A DNA stretch of 64,000 nucleotides from Symbiodinium natans (GCA_905221605.1 CAJNDS010000147.1:937722-1001721); one strand, 5' to 3'; counted from the stretch's first letter, positions 28,270-37,573 are shown. Numbers and translations are program-made. The notes: a model not told the origin generated them from the letters alone.

Positions 28270-29291
28270 CTTGGGGGCATCCGAATGCTGTCGCGTAGAC
28301 TTCCACCCTCCCTAAACCCTAAACCCTAAACCTCCAGGCATCGTCGTGCTCTATGGCCACTCGGAATGCCTAGCTCGAAGGAGGGAGGTAGGGGGGTAGG
28401 CAGTTCTGTCATAATTTTCTAGAGCCCCCGCCTCCCCCCCCCCCCCCCAAGTTTGTAGTTCCCATTTGTGCAATTCAGAAGCTTGGTGTTCCACCGCTCT
28501 ATCAACGGCCGAAGCGGAGTTGCTATGTGTGCTTGCGGGCGTGGCAATGTCGGAATCGTTGCCTCGCGCGTGATTTCTACAAACCTTGACATGTGGAACC
28601 CTAAGCCCTAAACCCTAAACCCTAAGCCCTAAGCCCTAAACCCTAAACCCTAAACCCTAAACCCTAAACCCTAAACCGAGACCCTACAAACAAGCTTTCG
28701 ATCATCCACGGGGCTCGACTACCAGGGCACCTAGGCCCTCGGCGCAACCCCAAGTTGGAGGCAATGTCAAGGGGGTTCAGGGTTTAGGGTTTAGGGTTTA
28801 GGGTCCAGCTATGTGTCCTAAGGTTCTTTTGGTGATAATCGGTAGGGACTCTATAAGACCCCAAACCCTAAGTCCTAGGTAACGTAGATCAGCTATTTCT
28901 TCAGAGACCCTGTAATGAGAAGTCCTTTCCTTTGCCTGTTCAAAAAGTGCCGGGTTCACAGGGGGAAAGATTTAAGGTTTGTCCAAGCAGAATCGGTGCC
29001 TTGCATCCCGCCCTGCAAGCCCTCCCTCTTCCAGTATATGCTGCCGGAACCCCAAAAGGACATTACAATTACAATTTTGATGATTTGTTGTTCAAGGGGT
29101 CCTTTGAACCTTTGGCTGCTGTAATCCCGGCCTTGCACACCTAGAATCGGGGGTCTACGTCTTTTGCCAGGCGGTATAACGTCCTGTACGCCAAGCCGAG
29201 GCATTGGCCAGGGCCACTATGCCGCAAGCTCCCAGACACTGCTGGTGTGTACCGTTATCTGTGGTCTGCTGACTCTCGGCAAGGAATCTAA
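28270..29291 (+). CDS. Gene model J: six exons, 591 nt of joined coding to a stop
   Basis: Exons 28270-28294, 28338-28387, 28459-28592, 28681-28774, 28893-29033 and 29145-29291 keep phase at all five introns and end TAA (29289). They read LGGIRMLS, IVVLYGHSECLARRRE, FVQFRSLVFHRSINGRSGVA, AFDHPRGSTTRAPRPSAQPQ, KSFPLPVQKVPGSQGERFKV and ARRYNVLYAKPRHWPGPLCR, ending VYRYLWSADSRQGI. Splice sites are good: CCTCCAG right after AAACCCTAAA, GTTTGTAG behind poly-C, AAACCGAG after an AAACCCT array; donors GAG/GTAGGG, AT/GTGGAA, CCA/GTATAT. Product is basic and proline-rich near the middle. No family recognised; the start exon lies further upstream. Confidence 0.65.
28608..28676 (-). repeat. AAACCCT array at an intron end of gene model J
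   Basis: Ten heptamers ending CTAAACCGAG, the acceptor for exon 28681-28774. Confidence 0.9.
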
Positions 29292-29399
29292 GCCCTAAAC
29301 CCTACACCCTAAACCCTAAACCCCAAACCCCATAAACCCTAGGCCCTAAACCTGAAACCCTAAACCCTGCACCCTAAAGCGTAGCCGTAAAGGACTAGT

Positions 29400-29441
29400 A
29401 TGCGCAGCAATGAGAACCTTTACTCCCTGTTTAGGGGCAAG
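29400..29441 (+). CDS. Possible first exon (ATG)
   Basis: ATG at 29400 opens MRSNEYLYS-like sequence (as read: MRSNENLYSLFRGK) to CAAG/GTTCAAGG. A phase-0 partner from about 29470 (LGELGIGTDQAIYRFLVS) runs through a degraded family D copy. Confidence 0.35.
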
Positions 29442-29505
29442 GTTCAAGGAGGATAAGGTGGCAGACAGCTTGGGGAGCTCGGGATAGGCACAGATCAAGC
29501 AATTT

Positions 29506-29590
29506 ATAGATTTCTTGTTTCCCCAAAAGGACACCCAGTACATACACTCACCAAGATTAAAAGGAACGTTATATACATGCTTCATATGTG
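29506..29590. mobile_element. Family D element, degraded and possibly exonised
   Basis: CCCCAAAAGGACACCCAGTA and CATACACTCACCAAG match family D. The frame LGELGIGTDQ... stays open across it, so this copy may be read as coding or retained. Confidence 0.5.
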
Positions 29591-29609
29591 CCATTTGCTT
29601 TTTGTTAAG

Positions 29610-29694
29610 CATTCCGCCTTGTGCGCCCTGCTGCTGTCGTCGTGAGCAAGATCTTGCCATTCTGGCAAGGGATGATATCTTTGTGCTCATCTAG
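29610..29694 (+). CDS. Putative terminal exon
   Basis: TTTGCTTTTTGTTAAG acceptor, then IPPCAPCCCRREQDLAILAR and DDIFVLI with TAG at 29692. A CPxCCC-like cluster is visible. An overlapping frame ends LLLSS at TGA. Confidence 0.5.
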
Positions 29695-29794
29695 GACCCG
29701 GAGTAGGACCTTATTCCCTTTTTTTAGGGTTTAGGTTCCCTTATAATCCTGTAAACCAAAAAGGGTGCCCTTTCTATACCTAAGTTACTCTGAG
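29695..29794. mobile_element. Family A element
   Basis: GACCCGGAGTAGGACCTTAT and AGTTACTCTGAG arms, TTCCCTTTTTTTAGGG core. Confidence 0.6.
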
Positions 29795-29824
29795 AGGTGG
29801 AAAAATAGTTATGCGTAAATTCGA

Positions 29825-29940
29825 GCCCTAAACCCTACTACTAACCCTACAAACCCTACGAACCCTACCAAGCCTACGAACGCCAAGAACCCTACGAACC
29901 CTACTAACCCTACTAACCCTACGAACCCCAAACCCTAAAC
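29825..29940. repeat. Variant heptamer array (AACCCTACGAACCCTACT)
   Basis: Units ACCCTAC(G/T)A rather than AAACCCT, about 100 bp, ending in normal heptamers and the TAAATAG acceptor of exon 29950. Confidence 0.75.
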
Positions 29941-29949
29941 CCTAAATAG

Positions 29950-30037
29950 GTTTCCCTTTGATGTCAACCATCCTCAGTTCCAAGGAGCTTGGTCCATGTG
30001 GGAACCAACGTCAAGGCCGCAGCCGCAACGCGGCTGA
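29950..30037 (+). CDS. Putative terminal exon
   Basis: After CCCTAAATAG: FPFDVNHPQFQGAWSMWEPT then SRPQPQRG and TGA (30035). 88 nt, phase 2. Confidence 0.5.
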
Positions 30038-30165
30038 ATGATCAAGGTCGCATTTTTTGAGAACCCTGGTATTTAGGGTTTCGAGTTTAGATCCAGGTCT
30101 AGGGTTTAGGGCATCGGGTTTCGGTTCTTTTAGGGTTTAGGCTACCATATGAAGTCATTGTTCAG

Positions 30166-30230
30166 AGATGTTCATGGTTGAGAACCTCCGCACACCATTT
30201 CCAAACTCCATGGGAGCAAGAACGTGCTAA
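30166..30230 (+). CDS. Putative terminal exon
   Basis: After GTCATTGTTCAG: MFMVENLRTPFPNSMGARTC then TAA (30228). Confidence 0.4.
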
Positions 30231-30407
30231 ACAAAACAAATTGCATTGTCTAGCTTATTCTTTTAAGCTTCACCCCCAAGTCCTGGACGTCGGGCGGCCC
30301 TCGCTAACTCCAACTTACAGTTTCGGGTCAGGGTTTCGGGTTTAGGATTTAGGGTTTGAGGTTTAGGGTTTAGGGTTACTCTATAATCTCTGTCAACCTA
30401 AGCCTGT

Positions 30408-30513
30408 GCCAGAAGCCAGTCACCGCAAGGTCTTGAGACTCCGCGGCACGCACTTCGTCCTGCAGCACGCAAAGACACGGCAGCTGGGCTCAGGGCGGGG
30501 CTTCTGGTGCTAG
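30408..30513 (+). CDS. Putative exon
   Basis: HRKVLRLRGTHFVLQHAKTR then QLGSGRGFWC. It runs to TAG formed by CTAGGGTTTAGGG, or to an earlier donor CTG/GTGCTAG. Basic. Confidence 0.5.
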
Positions 30514-30658
30514 GGTTTAGGGTTTAGGGTTAAGGGATGGCAGGGGACAAAATGAACCCTACAGTGTCCCAGAATTGGGGTCATATACCCTATACAGTCT
30601 GCAGTTCTCCCGAACAAGGCGTATGGACCAGTTTAGGGTTTAGGATTTAAGGTTGAAG

Positions 30659-31257
30659 GTTCCGTGGGGCTCGTGTGGAAAGAAAGTTCGCCATTGACTT
30701 GAGAGCATATGCTGTCCTCAGAACGACACAGTGTGAGGTTTTGCCAAGAAGCCGAAGCCCTAAAACCTGAACCCTCACTAAACCCTAAATCCTGAACCCG
30801 AACATGACAGAAGCCGCTGCATGTCCATAAGCGTCGTGGGTTTTTGTGTACATATTATATGACTTGTAGGGCAACCTTGTTCCTGCGCCACAGTCCGTGA
30901 TCGAGGCCACATGGCCGGCAGCATGCTCTCTATTTTCGGCAACCCCACATGAAGTAGGGTATATATTTCTTGTACCCCCAAAAGGACACCAGGTATATAC
31001 ACTCACCAATTTTAAAAGGGAACCTTATATACACTCACCAAAAACAGTAATATAAACCCTACTTCATGAATCTCTTATGCAAAAGAAGCCGATGCGCCCG
31101 CCTGCCGAGGAAGTACGCTGTCGTCACGGATGACTGCCTGATGGCCTTGGCTGAGGAGGGCTGGCTTCAACAAGGGATAACAACAGCTAAGCCCTACACG
31201 GCCCTGCCTCGAGAGCGACCCTGTCTCCACAGAAAGGCACAAATGCCCTTGAAATGA
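30659..31257 (+). CDS. Gene model M: four exons, one intron built from family D
   Basis: Exons 30659-30737, 30870-30953, 31086-31112 and 31156-31257 keep phase and end TGA (31255). They read RVERKFAIDLRAYAVLRTTQ, VPAPQSVIEATWPAACSLFS, KPMRPPAEE and GITTAKPYTALPRERPCLHR. The third intron (30954-31085) is a family D element plus 17 bases: its donor GAA/GTAGGG lies in the left inverted repeat. The last intron is 43 nt and may not exist, because a second frame (YAVVTDDCLMALAEEGW) reads straight through. Unidentified. Confidence 0.5.
30948..31068. mobile_element. Family D element forming a 5' splice site
   Basis: CATGAAGTAGGGTATATATT and ATATAAACCCTACTTCATG, inverted; reversed relative to 39206-39330. 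The donor GT is bases 7-8. Confidence 0.75.
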
Positions 31258-31787
31258 ATCTAGGTGAAAGACACGAGTCCTTCCCCATCACCCCACGCTG
31301 CCGGAGCAAGCCCCGAACCCTAACGCCTTGCACCTTATGAACCCTAAACCCTGAACCCTGAACCCTGAACCCTAAACCCTAAACCCTAAACCCTAAACCC
31401 TAAACCCTAAACCCTGACCCCCTCAACCAAGCCTAAACTCGCAGGCTCCAAACCCCTAAGCCCTGAGCCCGTAAACCCTAGACCCGAAACCCAGTGAACT
31501 CATGTGAGCCCTAAGTCCTATAAAGTGTTTTGCCGTAAGAACCTACACAAAAAAAGGGTAGGTTTTGGAGTTCTGAAGGCAAACCCTAAACCCACAGGAA
31601 CCCTAACCCTCCCCATGTTTGCCTGTCTGCCCAGTACACCCCTAAACCCCTTAACCCGAAACTCACATGAACCCTAAATCCTACAAAGGGTGTTAGAGTA
31701 AGAGCAAGCCCTCACACCCTAAACCCTACACCCTAAACCCTAAACCCTAAACCTTAAGCCTCCCCAAGTTTGCTTGGCCGCAAGGAA

Positions 31788-31851
31788 GCTGAGGATGAGC
31801 GGGTCGAGCTCTTCAAGCTCGAGAGCCAGGTCTATCTTGGGCCTTGTGGGT
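31788..31851 (+). CDS. Putative exon
   Basis: After GGCCGCAAG: EAEDERVELFKLESQVYLGP, ending before GTTTTGG. Charged, helix-like. Confidence 0.45.
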
Positions 31852-31925
31852 TTTGGTTTGTGGGTCAGGGTTTAGGGTTCAGGGTTTAGGGTATAGGGTT
31901 TAGCGTTTAGGGTTTAGGGTTTAGG

Positions 31926-32018
31926 GATGTTGCCCCCGTTTTACCAGCAGTCCTTCATAGGGATGATAGTACTTCCTAGTATAATACCTCTTAAGGACCG
32001 TGAGCATGCACATCCCAA
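31926..32018. mobile_element. Family C element
   Basis: GATGTTGCCCCCGTTTTACC and GCACATCCCAAG ends; AGTCCTTCATAGGGATGATA arm. Confidence 0.65.
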
Positions 32019-32121
32019 GTTTTGGTGTTTTGGGTTTTGGATTTTGGGCCTTGTATGTGTTTTGGGGGGTCATTTGTTAGGTTCCCAATGTCTTTAAGTT
32101 TTGTGCCGCCCTCATATGCAG

Positions 32122-32168
32122 TGGTAGGCTTGTTCCGCACCGCCCTGAGAAGTAGCATCGGCTTGTGG
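32122..32168 (+). CDS. Putative exon
   Basis: After CTCATATGCAG: VGLFRTALRSSIGLW. Confidence 0.35.
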
Positions 32169-32322
32169 GGGTGATTTTGTTAGGTTCCCATTGGTTGTGG
32201 AGAGGGGCGGGGGCGGAGGGGGGGCCTTATGTTTATATTTGTGTTTTTTTGCGCGGTTCGTGTAGATTTCCCTAAACCCGAACCCTAAGCCTGAAGCCCT
32301 TGTTTTTAAACCCTCAACTTGG

Positions 32323-32425
32323 GATGTTCCCCTTATACTAACAGTCCTTAATCGGGATTATAGTAGGGGCTACTATAATCCCTATTAAGAACTGTTAGAA
32401 AAAAACGGGGGGACATCTCAACCCT
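32323..32425. mobile_element. Family C element, near-complete
   Basis: AACTTGGGATGTTCCCCTTA, ACTAACAGTCCTTAATCGGG and the inverted CTATTAAGAACTGTTAG arm. Confidence 0.75.
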
Positions 32426-32646
32426 CAACCCTAAACCCTAGGGTAAAAAAGCAGACCCATTCAGCCCCATAACAACGTCCCCAAACGCCCAAACCCAAAG
32501 ACCACAGCAATTCGGGGTGGGCTTAGGGTTTGGGATTTGAGGTTTAGGGTTCAAGTACCCTTGAACATACCCTAAATCATTCCCCCCTCCCATCCCTCCC
32601 CAATTCGGAATACTTGGGGGGGTCCTTGGAGGTGTTGAGGGTCTAC

Positions 32647-32735
32647 TACCAATTGCCTAAGAACCGGTGCTATAGGGGATTTTTTTTTGTAGTTGTTGCG
32701 TGTTCTGAAGCAAATAGCAGTTTAGTTTTTCTGAA
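32647..32735. mobile_element. Family E element with duplicated end
   Basis: CTACCAATTGCCTAAGAACC at left; TTCTGAAGCAAATAGCAG occurs twice in tandem at right. Confidence 0.6.
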
Positions 32736-32780
32736 GCAAATAGCAGTTTAGTTTTCTGTTTTTTGGGGGTTTGCGCGCAG

Positions 32781-32873
32781 GCTGGTAAAGCATTGATGTG
32801 CATGGACGGGCAGCTTGTGCGGCACTGGCCCGGAGCATTGCCCGGGGGGTTTGGCGGGGGGGAGCGTTCATAA
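32781..32873 (+). CDS. Terminal exon followed by AATAAA
   Basis: GGGTTTGCGCGCAG acceptor, 31 codons in phase 0 (AGKALMCMDGQLVRHWPGAL, then a Gly-rich tail) and TAA at 32871. AATAAA follows at 32877, a possible polyadenylation signal. Confidence 0.5.
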   Translation, partial: AGKALMCMDGQLVRHWPGALPGGFGGGERS

Positions 32874-32892
32874 ATGAATAAACCTGTAAATA

Positions 32893-32926
<34 letters not shown>

Positions 32927-33321
32927 GAGTGTAAATCTGTATTATATGTGTATAATATAGATATGTAAGCATGTAGGGTTCAGGGTTATAGGTTTCCTAC
33001 ACCCGCATCCGAAGCGCACGCTTGCATCCCGACGTGTTTTGATGCGAGGGTTAAGTGACTCTAGGGCTCAGCTTCTAGAGCTTGGAGCAGATACAAGGAG
33101 GGGCCCTTTACTATACTAACTGTAGCTAAGGCACTTATAACCTAGTTTAGGATCCTTAGAACCCAATTTAGGCTCTTATAACTCTACTTCTAACTAGGGG
33201 GGCCCCTCCTTGTAGGGTTGTAGAGATTTCGAGGCTTCAGGCCTCCTCGGGGCCATTGACGATGGTGCCCTCAGGACATTAAACACTAGAATCCACCCTC
33301 AACCCATATGGTCACTTCTTT

Positions 33322-33350
33322 AAATGATGGTCCCTTAGGGACCATCATTT
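33322..33350. repeat. Perfect 14-bp palindrome with 1-nt centre
   Basis: AAATGATGGTCCCT, T, then the exact complement. It may be a collapsed inverted-repeat element. Confidence 0.8.
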
Positions 33351-33415
33351 TGAGAATTGACCATGTCGACCCTCTAAACCCCAAAACCCTAAACCCCTCA
33401 GGCCTCAATCTACTA

Positions 33416-33522
33416 TTTGCTGAAGAACTCAAAAAAACAACAGCAGATAATAATTCCGGTATTGCCCTTATAAGTGTTTTTTTTTTTTGGGGGGGGGGGG
33501 GGGGTTCTTGAGGAAACAGTAG
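33416..33522. mobile_element. Family E element forming a 3' splice site
   Basis: CTACTATTTGCTGAAGAACT and GGTTCTTGAGGAAACAGTAG, inverted, with a T-run plus G-run in the right arm. Its final AG opens the exon at 33523. Confidence 0.75.
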
Positions 33523-33690
33523 CAATCCTGCATCCCAGGAAGCCAAAAAAAACAATCTGGCTTAAGGAGCTGGTTCGACCGTGCCGGGCGCCGTACCGGA
33601 GAACCCATCCGGGCCGTGACCACGGAGGACGGGAGCAACTTCGGCGATGATGGAACCTCGGGGACGAGGTTAAACCAAAACGGGCTTTCG
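33523..33690 (+). CDS. Putative long exon, family E acceptor, family C donor side
   Basis: Reads QSCIPGSQKKQSGLRSWFDR, TGEPIRAVTTEDGSNFGDDG and TRLNQNGLS, then TCG/GTTCACAC (phase 0) or AC/GTGGGG eight bases later. The continuation 33817-33896 (QQGPGMISEHGSIDNAPV, then TAG) is in phase with the first donor. Another frame, LVMADAARQQVHARSTAG, ends at TAG 33992. Confidence 0.5.
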
Positions 33691-33697
33691 GTTCACA

Positions 33698-33802
33698 CGT
33701 GGGGATGTTTCCAGTCCTTCAAAGGGTTTTTAGTACCCCCTATGATACTCCTCATTAAGGACTGTTCGTATAAGGCTTATGGGGGAACATCCCAAGGTTT
33801 AG
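33698..33802. mobile_element. Family C element with 8-bp flanking duplication
   Basis: GTGGGGATGTTTCC and GGGGGAACATCCCAAGG ends. GGTTCACA stands on both sides (33690-33697 and 33803-33810), a candidate target-site duplication inside coding sequence. Confidence 0.65.
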
Positions 33803-34846
33803 GGTTCACAACTGCCAAGCAGCAGGGCCCGGGGATGATATCGGAGCATGGGAGCATTGACAACGCCCCTGTAGCTCCCGTTGCGCAAGCAAGGTAGCTT
33901 GGTGATGGCAGACGCAGCCCGGCAGCAAGTGCACGCGCGCTCCACTGCCGGGCAGGTGCAACACCCCAAGATCGGAGACATCCGTGGGGACTAGGTGAAC
34001 CTTACAATTGAAGTGGGATCATGTACCTTATGCTATTGCGCAATCCTTGGAAGGAATATGAACCATCATAACCCCTTTGAGGGTTCCTTTACAGTCCCCA
34101 AGAATCTAGCTGCTTCGGTTGTTCCTCGATTAACCGTGCAAGGGTTCATGGTTCATGCAGCCTGTGAATCGGGATTGCCTTTGATCCCAGTCTTGAGGCT
34201 TTGTCCTAAACCCTAAACTCCAAACCCTAAACCCCGAACCCTGAACCCTAAACCCTGAACCCTGAACCCTGAACCCAGCTTTTTTGTTTCCAGCCCTCCT
34301 CTCCTCAGGAGATCTCTGAGATGATACCCTCTAACCCTAAACCCTAAACCCCAAACCCTAAACCCTTCTCTCCTCAGGAGATCTATGAGATGATACCCTC
34401 CTCCCAGAGGCCGCGGTTGAAGTCCGCGGAGGGGGGCCTGTCACTACGCCCGCGCTTGGCGAGGTTTGAGTTCAGAGTTTCGGAGTTCGGTCTGGGAGTC
34501 TTGGGGGGCCTTGGATGTTTCGGGTCTTTCTTGTTAGGGTTTAGGGTTTAGGGTTTAGAGTTTAGGGTTTAGGGTTTAGGGTTTAGCATTTGCTTTCCTA
34601 TCGTCCTGCCCTAAAAGGGTTTAGGGTCCATATACCTTCATAGCTCTAGCATAAGGTATATGACCCCCCAATCATAGGCTACTTTCTGTAGGTTCTTAGT
34701 TTAGAACTCCTTCTAAGATTCTCAGGTAACCTACAACGTAGGTTTCGGGTTCTTCAGGTGGGCCCTGATGTCCTTAACCCTTAAACCCTAAACCCCAAAC
34801 CCTAAACCCGAAACCCTAAACCCTAAACCCGAAGCCCTAACGCCAG

Positions 34847-34924
34847 TTCCTCGAGGTTTTGGCCACCGGGCTTTCCCTCTTCGATGCCGCTGGGTGGCTC
34901 AGCTGCAAGTCTCCAAGGGCAAGG
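34847..34924 (+). CDS. Putative exon between arrays
   Basis: CCCTAACGCCAG acceptor, phase 0, 26 codons: FLEVLATGLSLFDAAGWLSC then KSPRAR, ending before GTTTAGGG. Confidence 0.5.
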
Positions 34925-35287
34925 GTTTAGGGTTTAGGGTTTAGGGTTCAGGGTTTAGGGTTCAGGGTTCAGGGCCCTGCTGCACCCTACACTGCCCCGC
35001 CTTCTACTAACCCCTGCTACCCCCCTACCCTACTATACCCCCTACTACCCCTACTACCCCCCTACCCCTTCTACCCCCTATTAGCCATGAATTGTCCAAG
35101 TTGGGATCTATTGCTATGACCCCTAAACCCTTCGAGGGTCCCTATACACCCTGAACCCTCAACCCAAGGTCCCTACTTGTGATTCGGGTTGGGGAGGAAA
35201 ACCCTGAAATGGAACATGAAGCTGGGCTAGGCCCTTCTTGGGATTTGCGCGTTTACTTCCCTTGTCTAGGGGGGGTTGAGCGGCTCA

Positions 35288-35353
35288 TGTTTAGGGTTTA
35301 GGGTTTAGGGTTTAGGGTTTAGGGTTTAGGGTTTAGGGTTTAGGGTTTAGGGT
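35288..35353 (+). repeat. TTTAGGG array
   Basis: Nine heptamers ending GGGTTGTTTCAG, the acceptor of the exon at 35362. Confidence 0.9.
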
Positions 35354-35361
35354 TGTTTCAG

Positions 35362-35430
35362 GGATCTTGTTCAGAAGGTTCAAGGGGCCAACCAAGCGAT
35401 GCGATGCCCACAGCAACGGCATGCAACAGG
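35362..35430 (+). CDS. Putative exon
   Basis: After GGTTGTTTCAG: ILFRRFKGPTKRCDAHSNGM, ending before GTGTTAG. Confidence 0.4.
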
Positions 35431-35580
35431 GTGTTAGAGCTTTGGCATGGGGGATCGCGCAGAGCTTGCATGCAACAAGGGTAACCCTAAACCCTTATAA
35501 GGGTTCAAGTCCCTGAACCCTAAACCCTAATCCCTAAACCTGAAACCCTTACAAGGGTTCAGGTTTTAGGGTTTTTGTAG

Positions 35581-35666
35581 GGCTTTTGGATGCCCAAGTC
35601 GCAAGACTGGAGAATGAGATGCCCACGTCCCTAAACCGCACTGAGATGCGCCTATTGCTATTCTAA
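35581..35666 (+). CDS. Putative terminal exon, helical
   Basis: TTTTTGTAG acceptor, then LLDAQVARLENEMPTSLNRT and EMRLLLF with TAA (35664). Heptad-like Leu spacing suggests a short coiled coil. Confidence 0.5.
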
Positions 35667-35778
35667 GACTACTGCATGCTGTTTTGGGTTTAGGGTTTAG
35701 GGCTGAGGGTCCTTAAACCCTAAACCGATTTTTGTGGTTGGTATGATCGAATTTGAGAAAACCGGTACTCCCTCACAG

Positions 35779-35855
35779 AGGAGACGACAACTAGAGGTCT
35801 AGATGCCCCGTCCTTGAAAGACCACCGACCACTGGGCATGCTCTACCCGCTAGAG
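35779..35855 (+). CDS. Putative exon
   Basis: CTCCCTCACAG acceptor, TTTRGLDAPSLKDHRPLGML, ending CTAGAG/GTCCAT. A family A element (35867-35964) fills the following intron. Confidence 0.5.
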
Positions 35856-35866
35856 GTCCATAATCT

Positions 35867-35964
35867 GGGACCCAGGTCCTCATTCCCTTTTTTAGATTCC
35901 CCTATAAAGCTCCTTTAGACCAAAAAGGGCACCCTTGTTATTGCTAGGTTCCTCTTGGGTCTGG
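35867..35964. mobile_element. Family A element
   Basis: GGGACCCAGGTCCTCATTCC and AGGTTCCTCTTGGGTC arms. Confidence 0.65.
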
Positions 35965-35978
35965 GAATTCCGATTCAG

Positions 35979-36130
35979 GAGCATGGGACAACCCTACATC
36001 CCTGCATACTGAGCCTTTCTATAACCCATCCTGGTACGCACTCCCAGGCTACGAGGAGTACGCCATGTATGAAGTCATGCGCTCCCTCGTAGACAGTCCC
36101 AGGAGCAAGCCATCGGTTGCGGCTCTTGGG
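35979..36130 (+). CDS. Putative 152-nt exon
   Basis: TTCCGATTCAG acceptor. AWDNPTSLHTEPFYNPSWYA and PGYEEYAMYEVMRSLVDSPR, ending before GTTTAGGG. Aromatic and acidic; among the most protein-like pieces. Its last 20 bases plus the heptamer are repeated directly after it. Confidence 0.55.
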
Positions 36131-36229
36131 GTTTAGGGCATCGGTTGCGGCTCTTGGGGTTTAGGGTTTAGGGCTTAGTCCTGGGTTAAAACAGGGCTCA
36201 GGTTCTAAGCCCTGTTGCAACAAGTGTAG

Positions 36230-36422
36230 GGGCATTCCCGGGGCCACGATGATGGTTCCTTCGTTTTGGAGACCGAATGTTGAGTACTACATTGTACGAG
36301 CCATCACCTGCGGAATGCAAGGGACGGAGTTTCAGTTGGAGGGGTCGGCGCAGGGAGTGGAGGTGGAAGGCAAGGAAAGACTAGGCCATGGGTTTAGCCT
36401 TGATGCAGGCATGAGTTCTTGA
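36230..36422 (+). CDS. Putative long terminal exon
   Basis: After CAACAAGTGTAG the phase-2 frame runs 64 codons: MVPSFWRPNVEYYIVRAITC, QGTEFQLEGSAQGVEVEGKE, ending GMSS and TGA (36420). A phase-0 frame (GHSRGHDDGSFVLETEC) stops early and would fit the previous exon. The longer frame looks real by length and texture. Confidence 0.5.
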
Positions 36423-36543
36423 TCCTGGGCACTTTGGCGTGTACACGGAGTACCCTGACCCCCCCCCCCCCGCCCCGAATTTTTTGAGAAGGTATGGTAA
36501 CGTAACTCAAGTTCCTTAACAGCAACCCCGTGTGACGTTTCAG

Positions 36544-36722
36544 TTCTGTAGCGAGTTCCCTATATACTCCCTTCCAGGGGGTTGTGGAGCGCCAAATTCC
36601 CTATCCCCCCCCTCTACCAAGCGCCAGTAAGTTGAAAGTGGAGTGCATAATAAATCTGCGAGCTGATCGTCGGGGGTGCTGGTGCAGAGGTTTCGAGAGC
36701 AGAGCCTCAGGGCCCTCAGCAG
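36544..36722 (+). CDS. Two exons around a conventional 64-nt intron
   Basis: Exon 36544-36626 (GACGTTTCAG acceptor; FCSEFPIYSLPGGCGAPNSL) ends CCA/GTAAGTTG. Intron 36627-36690 ends GTGCTGGTGCAG. The next exon to about 36722 stays open and ends before GTTTAGGG. A normal-looking intron without heptamers. Confidence 0.5.
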
Positions 36723-36989
36723 GGTTTAGGGTTTAGGGTCTAGGGGTTAGGGTTGAGGGTGCATGAGGTCAACCTGACATCCCGCTGTTCCAAAACACAA
36801 AGGCTCCTGGAGCCGAAAAACTTATGGGATCCCCTACTACCCCCTTCCATACTACCCTTCCCCCCCTTAAATGACCTTGATTAGGCTTAATTATCCCCAA
36901 GTAGCCTTAATAATGGGGGGAACCTAGGGGGGGGGGGGGGGGTAGTATAGAGCAGGGTAGTAGATGAAAACCACTCTAAGCCTCCACAG

Positions 36990-37087
36990 TCGATATCCCC
37001 TCATCCGAGCGATTCGGCGAGGGCACTGCTGTGGGAGCTTCTGTGGTGGAAGTGCTTCGGCAGATCTGTGGCGAGTTAAGCACCTAA
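36990..37087 (+). CDS. Putative terminal exon
   Basis: AGCCTCCACAG acceptor, DIPSSERFGEGTAVGASVVE then VLRQICGELST and TAA (37085). The stop lies where an AAACCCT array starts. Confidence 0.55.
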
Positions 37088-37165
37088 ACCCTAAACCCTA
37101 AACCCTAAACCCTAAACCCTAAACCCTAAACCCTAAACCCTAAACCCTAAACCCTAAACCCTAAC
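37088..37165 (-). repeat. AAACCCT array
   Basis: About eleven heptamers after the stop at 37087. Confidence 0.9.
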
Positions 37166-37180
37166 CCTAATTATGCGTGT

Positions 37181-37262
37181 GTGAGTACGCCGAGCTGAGC
37201 TGTACAGCCGAACCCCAGCAGAATCCTTACCTGCCCTTGAGCGAGTGCGAGAGTCGAAACCC
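37181..37262 (+). CDS. Putative exon
   Basis: After GCGTGTGTGAG: YAELSCTAEPQQNPYLPLSE then CESRNPKKH, running into an AT-rich tract (37265-37395). Confidence 0.45.
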
Positions 37263-37264
37263 TA

Positions 37265-37400
37265 AAAAACATAGTAATAATTTCAAAAATATGAATATCG
37301 TTAAAAAATGATAATGCTCGTAATAATAACAATAATACTAGTAATAATAATCATAATCATAGTAATATGAATATTAATATGAATATTAATAATAATTCGC
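37265..37400. repeat. AT-rich AATAAT tract
   Basis: Imperfect AAT/ATT trinucleotides, unlike anything else in the window. Ends AATAATTCGCAG, an acceptor. Confidence 0.75.
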
Positions 37401-37402
37401 AG

Positions 37403-37498
37403 AAGCATACACGACACCATTCATCGCCTAGGAACCAGAGCCACGCCCAAAGAGCCCAATACCCCTTTACATCAAGCAATATGACCCTTAATGTGTAA
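37403..37498 (+). CDS. Putative terminal exon
   Basis: After TTCGCAG: KHTRHHSSPRNQSHAQRAQY then PFTSSNMTLNV and TAA. His/Ser/Gln-rich. Confidence 0.45.
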   Translation, partial: KHTRHHSSPRNQSHAQRAQYPFTSSNMTLNV

Positions 37499-37573
37499 TT
37501 AGGACCCTTAATCTGATTTAAGGTATATACCTTATTTTTTTAGGGATCCTTCATCTGAGTTAAGGTATATTCC

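Noticed and set aside
28459-28545. tRNA-like sequence on the - strand (TAGAGCGGTGGA resembles an A box)
   Set aside because: No B box or acceptor stem; the + strand is an in-phase exon of gene model J.
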